Positions 1 to 6,087 of a stretch of DNA of 7,965 nt are shown here, piece after piece (the first letter of the stretch is position 1; every line of letters starts with the position of its first letter). The DNA comes from Candidatus Altarchaeales archaeon (lineage in GTDB: Archaea; Altiarchaeota; Altiarchaeia; IMC4; SCGC-AAA252-I15): the NCBI GenBank assembly GCA_014729705.1, contig WJJK01000184.1, positions 1 through 7,965 of the forward strand, written 5' to 3'. The notes under the pieces are model-generated. The model was not told the origin of the DNA. It saw only the letters and a list, made by a program, of their open reading frames with translations, and did no database searches. The position numbers were made by a program, and so were the translations under genes.

Positions 1-516
1 GCTGTGAACGGATTGAGTATGGGGGCTGCTACTACCTTCGTACTTCTGGCTTCAGCCACAATAATCTCTGCGATAAGCAAACACATCCCAAAGAAAGTCA
101 GGATTCCCTCCTTCATCATCATCATCGCCTCCTTCGTAACACTGATTGATCTGACTTTCGCGGCATACCTGCCTGAAATACATAAAGTACTTGGCATCTA
201 TTTGCCTTTGATTGTCGTAAACTGCATAATCCTTGGGAGGATGGAGGCCTACGCCAGCCGAAACCCCCTGCCTGATTCCCTGGTGGATGCGGCGGGAATG
301 GGCTTAGGATTCGCCTTAACGCTTTCACTTATCGGGGGGGTGAGGGAGTTCTTCGGAGCGGGGACGCTTCTTGGCTTTGAATTCGGTTTCATAGGATCCC
401 CTGCCATAGGCATGATACTTCCGGTCGGAGCATTCCTGACTCTTGGGTTTATGCTTGCTGCGATGAACAAAATCAGCAGACCAGCTATGGTGTCCTGTGG
501 GGGTGCTTCTAAGTGA
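1..516 (+). CDS. rnfE: Rnf complex subunit E (5'-truncated by window edge)
   Basis: RnfE is an integral membrane subunit of the Rnf complex, which passes electrons from reduced ferredoxin to NAD+ and pumps Na+ or H+. The frame is open from base 1 (first codon GCT) and 171 residues are visible. The start codon and roughly the first 35 residues lie upstream, judged by mental comparison with E. coli RsxE. Family signatures are present: a stretch beginning AVNGLSMGAATTF, then RIPSFIIIIASFVTLID, then GIYLPLIVVNCIILGR, with GAFLTLGFMLA near the end. The Cys in VVNC (visible residue 75) is one of the conserved cysteines that, with those of RnfA, hold an intramembrane Fe-S centre in known Rnf/Nqr complexes. 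The partner Cys of the LGLCP motif would lie upstream. Several hydrophobic helices are evident. The stop codon overlaps the rnfA start. RnfA and RnfE are paralogues, but the position before a clear RnfA supports E. Confidence 0.9.
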   Translation, partial: AVNGLSMGAATTFVLLASATIISAISKHIPKKVRIPSFIIIIASFVTLIDLTFAAYLPEIHKVLGIYLPLIVVNCIILGRMEAYASRNPLPDSLVDAAGMGLGFALTLSLIGGVREFFGAGTLLGFEFGFIGSPAIGMILPVGAFLTLGFMLAAMNKISRPAMVSCGGASK

Positions 517-1088
517 TCGACCTATTCCTTTTGTTTCTGTCTGCGGCGGTCATAAACAACTTCATATTCTACCGATTCCTCGGGTTATGCCCCTTCATTG
601 GAGTCTCAAAGAAGACTTCCTCGGCCCTGGGTATGGGGGCGGCTGTCACCTTGGTGATGCTTGTGACTTCCCTCATAACCTGGCCGCTATATACTTACGT
701 TCTCGAGCCTGCGAGTCTGGGTTTTATGAGGATCATCGCATTCATACTAGTCATCTCAACCCTTGTGCAGTTGATCGAGATTGTTTTGCGTAAAATCAAC
801 CCCTCCTTGTATGAGGCGTTTGGAATCTACCTACCTTTGATCACAACTAATTGTGCGATACTGGGTCTGGCTCTTTTGAATATCCTCAAGGAGCATTCAT
901 ACCTTGAGAGCATCGTGTTCGGCGCAGGCGCTGGCGCAGGCTTTACGATGGCGCTTCTTATTATGTCCGGGATCAGGGAGAGGTTGGAGTTATCTGATGT
1001 GCCCCCCGCCTTTCAGGGGGTGCCGATTGCATTTATTGTGGCAGGCCTTCTTGCGCTTGCCTTCTCGGGTTTCGGGGGGATTACATGA
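513..1088 (+). CDS. rnfA: Rnf complex subunit A
   Basis: This is an integral membrane subunit of the Rnf ferredoxin:NAD+ oxidoreductase, paired with RnfE in the membrane core. The 191-residue length is the usual family size. Diagnostic motifs are NNFIFYRFLGLCPFIGVSKK near the N-terminus (Cys26), FGIYLPLITTNCAILG (Cys114) and IRERLELSDVPPAFQG towards the C-terminus. Cys26 and Cys114 match the conserved pair that, with two RnfE cysteines, ligate an Fe-S cluster within the membrane. About six hydrophobic segments are visible. The start is GTG at 513, overlapping the rnfE stop as GTGA, with a G-rich Shine-Dalgarno-like GGGGGTG about 9 bases upstream. The stop overlaps the rnfB start as ATGA, so E, A and B are probably translationally coupled. 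Confidence 0.93.
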   Translation: MIDLFLLFLSAAVINNFIFYRFLGLCPFIGVSKKTSSALGMGAAVTLVMLVTSLITWPLYTYVLEPASLGFMRIIAFILVISTLVQLIEIVLRKINPSLYEAFGIYLPLITTNCAILGLALLNILKEHSYLESIVFGAGAGAGFTMALLIMSGIRERLELSDVPPAFQGVPIAFIVAGLLALAFSGFGGIT

Positions 1089-1879
1089 GTCTCTTAGTCT
1101 CTGCTATCCTGGTTTTAGGTGTGATGGCGGCAGCGGCAAGCCTTCTTCTCTATCTTGCTGCAAGGAGATTCGAGGTTAAACAGGATCCCAGGTTAGATGA
1201 GCTTTTGGAGGTTTTGCCTGGAGCCAACTGCGGAGCCTGCGGCTACGCCAGCTGTGAAGCTTATGCCGGTAAACTCCTGAACAAGGAGGCTTTAGTGACC
1301 GGTTGTGTGGCAGGCGGATCCGAGGTCATAGAGAAGGTGGCAGCCATTATGGGTGAGGAATGCGGGGACGCGCAGAAGAAGGTCGCAAGGTTGAGGTGTC
1401 TTGGCGGGTCTAAAGCGAAAAATGATTTCACCTACGACGGTCTTAAATCCTGTGAAGCCGCGTCATTGGTGGCGGGAGGCCAGAAAGCCTGTAAACAGGG
1501 ATGCCTTGGCTTCGGCGACTGTGTGGCGGCATGCCCCTTCGACGCCATAAGCATGGGTGATGATGGTCTGCCAATAGTTGACTCCGGTAAATGCACCGCC
1601 TGCGGAGTGTGCGTTGAAACCTGCCCCAAAAACCTTTTCATTCTCGCGCCAGCGGACAAGAAAATCTTTGTAGCCTGCATGAACACGGACATAGCCGCAG
1701 ACGTGATGAAGAAATGCGGGGCGGGCTGCATCGCCTGCCGGGTCTGCGAGAAAACCTGCCCAGTCGACGCCATACACGTAATAAACAATGTAGCTAAAAT
1801 TGATTTCAAAAAATGCGTACAATGCGGGCAATGCGTAGCTAAATGCCCCCGAAAAATCATAGTCAAAAGGGAACCTTAA
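1085..1879 (+). CDS. rnfB: Rnf complex iron-sulfur subunit B
   Basis: RnfB is the membrane-anchored ferredoxin-like subunit thought to receive electrons from soluble reduced ferredoxin. The 264-residue product has one N-terminal hydrophobic anchor (about residues 3-25). Next comes a four-cysteine domain, Cys49-x2-Cys52-x4-Cys57-x16-Cys74, in the NCGACGYASCEAYA motif typical of RnfB. Polyferredoxin motifs follow: Cys136/140/146/150-Pro, Cys170/173/176/180-Pro, Cys211/215/218/221/225-Pro and Cys244/247/250/254-Pro. That makes about five [4Fe-4S] sites, as in the long RnfB of anaerobes such as clostridia and Methanosarcina rather than the short E. coli form. The ATG at 1085 overlaps the rnfA stop and follows GGGGGGA at 1074-1080. 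It is the last gene of the operon, since the next gene converges from the other strand after 7 bases. Confidence 0.95.
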   Translation: MSLLVSAILVLGVMAAAASLLLYLAARRFEVKQDPRLDELLEVLPGANCGACGYASCEAYAGKLLNKEALVTGCVAGGSEVIEKVAAIMGEECGDAQKKVARLRCLGGSKAKNDFTYDGLKSCEAASLVAGGQKACKQGCLGFGDCVAACPFDAISMGDDGLPIVDSGKCTACGVCVETCPKNLFILAPADKKIFVACMNTDIAADVMKKCGAGCIACRVCEKTCPVDAIHVINNVAKIDFKKCVQCGQCVAKCPRKIIVKREP

Positions 1880-1893
1880 AAAGATTTTATTTC
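1877..1893. terminator. Possible bidirectional oligo-T terminator between convergent genes
   Basis: The stops of rnfB (1877-1879) and of the minus-strand PUA-like gene (1887-1889) are 7 bases apart. The junction reads TTAAAAAGATTTTATTT, giving a T4 and T3 run for plus transcripts and a T5 run for minus transcripts. Archaeal RNA polymerase can stop at short T-runs without a hairpin. I see no strong hairpin here. Termination within so small a gap is an inference. Confidence 0.3.
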
Positions 1894-2246
1894 AGGTTTA
1901 TTGGGTGGTCTCGGTAGGCCATTATTTTTCCTTTTTTGTTTGTCTTGCCGGTTTCTATGAAGAGTTTACCTTCAATTTCACTTAACTGGGTTTTGTCTGC
2001 TTCTTTGAAGAAAGCTTGTATGGCGGCTATCGTTGGCTTGCCATTTGATAATAGTTTCAACCCAATGGATTGTATGTTTAGGTCTTGCAGGTTTTGTTTT
2101 AAGCAGCATTCAGCTGCAACCCAAACCTCTCTCTCGTCTGCGTAGAACACCAGGCTCCTCAGTTCACTGGAATCCAGAGCATATTTTTTGTGCAACTTAT
2201 CTAGCATCTTTTTCTTCTGCCTGCTGTTGAGTATCTTGGCCTTCAT
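1887..2246 (-). CDS. Small PUA-like RNA-binding protein (RsmF C-terminal-domain type)
   Basis: This 119-residue basic protein has a Lys-rich N-terminus (MKAKILNSRQKKKMLDKLHKKY). A central part, NIQSIGLKLLSNGKPTIAAI, resembles the 'iqr-G-plg-k-g-rfePs-al' pattern of the PUA-like domain that ends bacterial RsmF-type rRNA methyltransferases (COG3270, the methyltransferase PUA family). An ending around GKIMAYRDHPINLK resembles that domain's last strands. The start ATG overlaps the methyltransferase stop as ATGA, so the two are probably made together. I infer that it supplies, as a separate subunit, the RNA-binding domain fused to the enzyme in other organisms. The family assignment rests on pattern similarity only. 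It could instead be a general archaeal ribosome-biogenesis protein. No cleavable signal or membrane segment is visible. Confidence 0.6.
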   Translation of the reverse strand: MKAKILNSRQKKKMLDKLHKKYALDSSELRSLVFYADEREVWVAAECCLKQNLQDLNIQSIGLKLLSNGKPTIAAIQAFFKEADKTQLSEIEGKLFIETGKTNKKGKIMAYRDHPINLK

Positions 2247-2926
2247 CTTCTCATTTTCGCTGCGAAAAATCCGTCGGCTCCATTGTCTTGCGGATAAACC
2301 CGCAGACTATCTGCTACGTCATCTGAAAAAACCTCCCCCCTATGCTGTAGTATGCCTTCGTGAGCATTGATTTTTGACTTTATCTTCTCCACGCTGAATC
2401 CGTGTTTCTTCACGGCGTAATCGGCTATGGCCTCGTTTTCCTCAACAGTTAGGCTGCAGGTGCTATAAACTAAAACTCCCCCTGCTTTAAGGTGTTTTTC
2501 TGCCGCGTCTATGAGTTTCCTTTGTATAACTGATTTTCTTTTCACCTCCCCCTTTGTGAAGGCTTCTTCAGAGTATCCCTGTCTTATCTGACCCGAGTTC
2601 GAGCAGGGGGCGTCAACTAGTATGCGGTCGAAGCTCATGTTACACCTAAGTTTTGTAGCATCCGCCTGGTTCACTATGCAGTTGCAGACACCTGATTTAT
2701 TCAAATTAAATCTCAGAGTATTCAACCTCCGGCGATCAACATCGTTTGCTAGGATACAACCAGTGTTTTTCATTTCTGCTGCGATCTGTGTTGTCTTGCT
2801 TCCTGGGGCAGCAGCCATATCCCAGACAACCTCCCCTGTTTGTGGTTTTAGGGCTTCGACTGCGATCATGCTTGCAGCCTCTTGTATGTATATTAGCCCC
2901 AGGTAATGCTCAATTGAATCCGACAC
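2243..2926 (-). CDS. RNA m5C methyltransferase, NOL1/NOP2/Sun family, catalytic part (3' piece of a frameshifted gene)
   Basis: This is the S-adenosylmethionine-dependent catalytic domain of an rRNA or tRNA cytosine-C5 methyltransferase. Counting from the GTG at 2926 there are 227 residues. They include EHYLGLIYIQEAASM at 6-20, the SAM-binding DMAAAPGSKTTQIA at 36-49, the acidic ND at 61-62, motif IV DAPCSNSG at 105-112 (Cys108, release of product) and motif VI YSTCSLTVEENE with Cys157, the expected nucleophile. The C-terminal RVYPQDNGADGFFAAK is the normal end of the domain. All catalytic residues are present. Similarity is closest to the archaeal/eukaryotic Nop2-like group, although motif IV has Asn where Gly is usual. 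The GTG start is probably not real: the protein should begin in the 2893-3123 frame and be joined by one extra G in the run at 2926-2932, giving about 293 residues. The stop overlaps the PUA-like gene. Confidence 0.88.
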   Translation of the reverse strand: MSDSIEHYLGLIYIQEAASMIAVEALKPQTGEVVWDMAAAPGSKTTQIAAEMKNTGCILANDVDRRRLNTLRFNLNKSGVCNCIVNQADATKLRCNMSFDRILVDAPCSNSGQIRQGYSEEAFTKGEVKRKSVIQRKLIDAAEKHLKAGGVLVYSTCSLTVEENEAIADYAVKKHGFSVEKIKSKINAHEGILQHRGEVFSDDVADSLRVYPQDNGADGFFAAKMRR

Positions 2927-3123
2927 CCCCCCTCAAACCAGAAGCCTTCTTTGCACCAGGGGATTGACTTGATTTTCCCCCTGAATGTTTCCTTGATTTC
3001 GGAGACAGAGGCTTTCAGGGTGTTTACTCTGAACGATTTTTTCGCAGGTGTTTCAACTGCAGCCCGAAATTGCGGGTACTCCTCTCCCAGAAGAGTTTGC
3101 AGCTGGTTTCTGAGGAAACTCAT
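2893..3123 (-). CDS. RNA m5C methyltransferase, N-terminal piece (frameshifted)
   Basis: The first 66 residues are the N-terminal part of a NOL1/NOP2/Sun methyltransferase. They include SFRVNTLKAS at 30-39, the 'RVNTLK' motif of the family, and IPWCKEGFWFEGG at 54-66, the 'PWCKEGF' stretch of archaeal members. After that the frame runs only ten residues of unrelated sequence (CRIQLSITWG) to a stop. The break is at seven G on the coding strand (C at 2926-2932). Adding one G, or slipping back by one, continues into the catalytic frame at VSDSIEHYLG. The ATG at 3123 follows the flavoprotein stop by one base, and GGTGA lies almost on top of it, so translation is likely coupled. The break could be a read error, a genuine mutation, phase variation or programmed frameshifting. 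The sequence alone cannot decide. Confidence 0.82.
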   Translation of the reverse strand: MSFLRNQLQTLLGEEYPQFRAAVETPAKKSFRVNTLKASVSEIKETFRGKIKSIPWCKEGFWFEGGCRIQLSITWG

Positions 3124-3124
3124 A

Positions 3125-4204
3125 TCACCAATACCCTGTTGCCTTCTTTTTAACTACCTCAAGGCGATAGAATGTCTCGGTTAACAGTTTACCGATAAAG
3201 TTTTCCTGAGGATTGAATGAGGTGAAGTCAATGGTGTCAGCATCCCTGTATCTTCTCAGCATAAACCTTATTATCCGGTCCCCCATAATTGAGGTGACGA
3301 ATCGTTTGGCGAAATCCCGCTTCATCCGGGGTAGAAACATTTGCCTCCACAATTTTTCGTAGTCCCTCCCCCCTAGTATGCAGTCTGCTGCGAGCTTGCC
3401 TGATTCAAGCGCGTAATTCATGCCGTAGCCTCGAGTGGCATCCTGGAACCCTGCCGCCTCCCCCACATGCAATACTCCATCTACTGTCGCCTTCTTAGGC
3501 AACCCGATGTGCCCTACCCCCGCAATCGAGCCCGTTTTTTCGGCTCCCCTCAAGGTTTTTTTTATGAAAGGCTGCTCTCTTAAGGCTTTTTGATATAGTT
3601 TTTTCACGTTTTTTGAGTGGGGCTGGGAGACGCAGTTTATGACCTCCACTTCATCTTCGCCGTGGGGTGTGATGTATAGGTACCATCCCCTGGGGCTGTA
3701 CCTGTCGTCGTACATGACGAATCCATGGTCTGCCGGGAAATCCGCGCCCGCATATGTTTCTCCGTAGGCTGCGCCTGATATCTCCCCTGAGGCTGCGCCT
3801 GTAGCGTTCACATCCAGTTTCGCCGGTTTTTCATGGTTGAATTTGAATTTCACACCCAACTTTATTGCCTGCCGGTAGAGTGCGTATTCCAGGGATTTCT
3901 CTCCGCCCCGGGTGACAAGCAGTGCGGGGTGGGCGGTTTTAACGTCCAAAAGCCGGTATCGGGTTGCCAGATAGAAATTCGGGATCACCCGTGACTCATA
4001 TCCTTCGGGGTTCAGGTTCAAGCAGTTAAAGTAGTCTCCCGCATTCTCCCCCGCGTATCTGAGTCGCTGTTGGTTAGGTTTAATGTGGGCTCCAACGCCC
4101 CCGCATCGCTCTACCACCTCAACATCAATCTTTTTTTGCGCTAGATTTATTGCGCAGGACAACCCTGATAAACCCGCCCCCAAAATCCTTATTTGCCCGG
4201 GCAT
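3125..4204 (-). CDS. FAD-dependent oxidoreductase, geranylgeranyl reductase family
   Basis: This 359-residue flavoprotein has an N-terminal Rossmann motif ILGAGLSGLSCAINLA (GxGxxG at 9-14), with Glu32 ending strand 2 (VEVVE) for the FAD ribose. A second FAD motif, VGEAAGFQDATRGYGMNYAL at 247-266, is typical of the geranylgeranyl reductase group of p-hydroxybenzoate-hydroxylase-like enzymes. In archaea such enzymes saturate the isoprenoid chains of ether lipids or other polyprenyl compounds. The substrate here is not determined, and the length is at the short end of the family. The chosen start ATG at 4204 places the Rossmann motif at the normal distance and overlaps the pckA stop by 16 bases. 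A longer in-frame extension to 4318 would lie wholly within pckA and adds Arg-rich sequence with no family match, so I reject it. The flavoprotein sits between pckA and an RNA methyltransferase, so the operon context gives no clear metabolic hint. Confidence 0.82.
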   Translation of the reverse strand: MPGQIRILGAGLSGLSCAINLAQKKIDVEVVERCGGVGAHIKPNQQRLRYAGENAGDYFNCLNLNPEGYESRVIPNFYLATRYRLLDVKTAHPALLVTRGGEKSLEYALYRQAIKLGVKFKFNHEKPAKLDVNATGAASGEISGAAYGETYAGADFPADHGFVMYDDRYSPRGWYLYITPHGEDEVEVINCVSQPHSKNVKKLYQKALREQPFIKKTLRGAEKTGSIAGVGHIGLPKKATVDGVLHVGEAAGFQDATRGYGMNYALESGKLAADCILGGRDYEKLWRQMFLPRMKRDFAKRFVTSIMGDRIIRFMLRRYRDADTIDFTSFNPQENFIGKLLTETFYRLEVVKKKATGYW

Positions 4205-5835
4205 TGTCTTACGATTTCTGAGTCGATTTTTTTGTCTGCGTAGGCTTCGTCGAAGTAGTCTGAGAATTCCTTTGCAAGTTTCTTGGCGCGCACATCGTAT
4301 TCCTGTGGATTGCTCCAAAGACGTCTGGCGTCAAGCCATTTCGGGTCCTCTAATCCTGGGCAGGTTCTGGGCACTGAGACGTGGAATAAATCGTCTTGCT
4401 CATACTCTACGTCATCTAAGCCCCCGTCTAATGCGGCGTGTATCATATTCCAGTTCAATTTGATGTCGATTCGGTGTCCTACGCCATAGGGTCCGCTAAC
4501 CCACCCTGAGTTGACGAGGAACACGTTGGAGTCGTATTCATCTAGTTTCTCTCCCAGCATATCGGCGTATACCTGGGGTTGCCGGGGCATGAAGGGTTGC
4601 CCGAAGAACCGGCTGAAAGTCGAGACTGGGTCTTTGATTCCGGTTTCGGTTCCCGCAAGCTTGCTTGTATAGCCTAACAGGAACCAGAGCATCGCCTGTT
4701 GTTTGTTGAGCCTTGATATTGGGGGTATGACTCCGTTGGCGTCTGCGGTCAAAAAGATTATTGTTTTGGGGTGGGCGCCGACGGCGGAGGGTTTAATGTT
4801 TTTGAGGGAACTTATTGGGTAGGATGCGCGGCTGTTTTCTGTGAACCTTTTATCGTGGAAGTCGAAGCGGCCGTCGGGATAGATCATCGCGTTCTCAACT
4901 ATTGCTCCGTGTTCTTCAAAGGTTTTTTTCGTCATCACAGCGTCATAGATTTCAGGTTCTTTTTCGTGGGTGACGTTAATCATTTTAGCGTAGCAACCAT
5001 ACTCGAAATTCGCTACCCCGTTTTCACTCCACCCGTGTTCGTCGTCTCCAAGCATAGCGCGATGCGGGTCTGAGGAGAAACTGGTTTTCCCGGTGCCTGA
5101 TAATCCGAGGAATACTGCGACGTCGCCTTCTCCTCCTTCGTTGGCTGCGCAGTGCAGGGGCAGAACCCCGGCATCCGGGAGTATGTAGTTCATTACCGTG
5201 AAAATCAGTTTCTTGCAGCTTCCCATGTAGGCGGACCCGTATACGACGCCAACCATGTTGTCGAAATCCATGGCAACCGCCATGTTAGAGGCCTCCCCTG
5301 AATCTAGGTTGCGCAGTCTACCCTCGTATTTTTTTGAATCAAGTTTGTCGTGGGGTGCTGCAAGTAGTGTGAATGGTGTTTCTGCGAAAACACTTTCACC
5401 CAAGTTACTGGGGGTGGGGCGGAACATGTTGTCTGTGAACAGTACGGTAAGCGGGTTGTCGGTTATCGTCTGAACGGGTAGTGCGTATTTGGTGTCTGCG
5501 CCGACAACACGGTTTGTGACATATAAATCAGTTTTTTTATCCAAGGTTTCTATTGCGTCTTCAACAAGCATAGTGAAGGTGTTGGGGTCCATGGGTTTGT
5601 TGTTTGGGGAGCTCCAATCGATTTTTTCTTCTGTTTTGGGGTTTTGTACTATGTAGGTGTCGGCTGGGCTTCGCCCCGTGGATTCAGGCGGGGTCCAGGC
5701 GGCAAGCGCCCCTGACTCAGAGACTAAAGCAAACCTCTTATCCACAACGTGTTTGATTAGATTGCTTCGATCTATATCCTGGATCTTGTTTTCATGGCCT
5801 GAAACCAAATCTTCTACTTTCTGCCTGAACTTCAT
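4189..5835 (-). CDS. pckA: Phosphoenolpyruvate carboxykinase (ATP)
   Basis: This cytoplasmic enzyme converts oxaloacetate and ATP to PEP, CO2 and ADP, the entry step to gluconeogenesis, and is reversible in some anaerobes. The 548-residue length fits the ATP-dependent family (about 530-540). Landmarks are TGRSPADTYIV (Arg55, oxaloacetate site), YMGSCKKLIFTVMNYILP (Lys208/209, metal-site lysine region), LHCAANEG (His228, metal ligand), the P-loop GLSGTGKTSFSSD at 244-256, the kinase-2 motif GDDEHGW at 263-269 and ENSRASYP (Arg336). The P-loop has Ser where E. coli has the second Thr, a mild change. The domain ends normally. The ATG at 5835 is preceded by GAGGT and AGGA, 14 and 10 bases upstream. 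This is the first gene of the minus-strand block, and its upstream region carries repeats that may control it. Many archaea use the unrelated-in-sequence GTP enzyme, so the ATP form is of some note. Confidence 0.96.
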   Translation of the reverse strand: MKFRQKVEDLVSGHENKIQDIDRSNLIKHVVDKRFALVSESGALAAWTPPESTGRSPADTYIVQNPKTEEKIDWSSPNNKPMDPNTFTMLVEDAIETLDKKTDLYVTNRVVGADTKYALPVQTITDNPLTVLFTDNMFRPTPSNLGESVFAETPFTLLAAPHDKLDSKKYEGRLRNLDSGEASNMAVAMDFDNMVGVVYGSAYMGSCKKLIFTVMNYILPDAGVLPLHCAANEGGEGDVAVFLGLSGTGKTSFSSDPHRAMLGDDEHGWSENGVANFEYGCYAKMINVTHEKEPEIYDAVMTKKTFEEHGAIVENAMIYPDGRFDFHDKRFTENSRASYPISSLKNIKPSAVGAHPKTIIFLTADANGVIPPISRLNKQQAMLWFLLGYTSKLAGTETGIKDPVSTFSRFFGQPFMPRQPQVYADMLGEKLDEYDSNVFLVNSGWVSGPYGVGHRIDIKLNWNMIHAALDGGLDDVEYEQDDLFHVSVPRTCPGLEDPKWLDARRLWSNPQEYDVRAKKLAKEFSDYFDEAYADKKIDSEIVRQCPGK

Positions 5836-5870
5836 GTCAAATATATCCTACCTCAGGCATAAAAAACAGT

Positions 5871-5880
5871 CTTTTTATTT
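5871..5880 (-). promoter_or_regulatory. AT-rich, TATA-like box upstream of pckA
   Basis: On the minus strand AAATAAAAAG lies about 40 bases before the pckA ATG. If used as an archaeal TATA box, initiation some 26 bases on would fall near 5850, leaving a leader of about 15 bases. On the plus strand the same bases read CTTTTTATTT and could serve as a box for a rightward transcript starting near 5902. The assignment is by position and composition only. Confidence 0.35.
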
Positions 5881-5903
5881 GTTGTCGTTTATGTTGTCGT
5901 TTA
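5880..5903. repeat. Perfect 12-bp tandem repeat upstream of pckA
   Basis: TGTTGTCGTTTA occurs twice head to tail, at 5880-5891 and 5892-5903. On the coding strand of pckA this is TAAACGACAACA twice, abutting the AT-rich box on its upstream side. A spacing of 12 bases puts the copies about one helical turn apart on the same DNA face, which would suit a DNA-binding regulator. A replication-slippage duplication is the simple alternative. Confidence 0.6.
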
Positions 5904-5947
5904 ATTAGTTTTCGGCAGCCTTCTTAGGAAGGGGGTGAGGGGTTTGA

Positions 5948-5958
5948 TTTAGACTAAA
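5948..5958. promoter_or_regulatory. Palindromic element TTTAGACTAAA, copy 1 (pckA side)
   Basis: TTTAG and CTAAA form an 11-bp inverted repeat around a central A. The element lies 113 bases upstream of the pckA start and within the loop of the long stem 5920-6012. With the preceding A, the 12-base string is repeated exactly before pgi (6648-6659). The symmetry suits a dimeric regulator. Its function is inferred. Confidence 0.45.
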
Positions 5959-6058
5959 CTTTGTTTCTTTTGGTAAGGGTGTGTTGGGGGAGATGATCCT
6001 CTTCCTAAGGAGTAGGGCTACCAACTTATTCTGTGAGAGTTTCTCCTCTCCTCAAGAC

Positions 6059-6087
6059 AAACTTTCGGGGGTAAAAAAAGTTTTTTT
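6059..6087 (+). terminator. Hairpin with T-run and A7-G-T7 palindrome
   Basis: AAACTTT at 6059-6065 pairs with AAAGTTT at 6077-6083 around an 11-base loop containing GGGGG, and is followed by four more T. The bases 6073-6087 are also a perfect A7-G-T7 palindrome, so transcripts in either direction meet a run of seven T. It could end a rightward RNA from the pckA intergenic region, or be a rigid A-tract site. The stem is AT-only apart from one G-C pair and thus weak. Confidence 0.35.

Noticed and set aside
122..470. Minus-strand open frames inside rnfE, and similar ones antisense to rnfB and pckA
   Set aside because: They are shadows of well-supported genes, with no family motifs.
1005..1024. 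C-run/G-run inverted repeat near the end of rnfA
   Set aside because: It encodes the conserved DVPPAFQGVP segment with Pro CCC and Gly GGG codons. The pairing is a by-product of codon use.
4189..4318. Longer N-terminus for the GGR-family gene, starting at 4318
   Set aside because: The extra 38 residues are read entirely inside pckA, are Arg-rich and lack family similarity. The ATG at 4204 puts the Rossmann motif at the normal distance from the start.
5721..5729. AGACTAAAG in pckA, a partial match to the palindromic element
   Set aside because: Only one half of the palindrome matches, the left half is lost, and it is inside well-conserved coding sequence.
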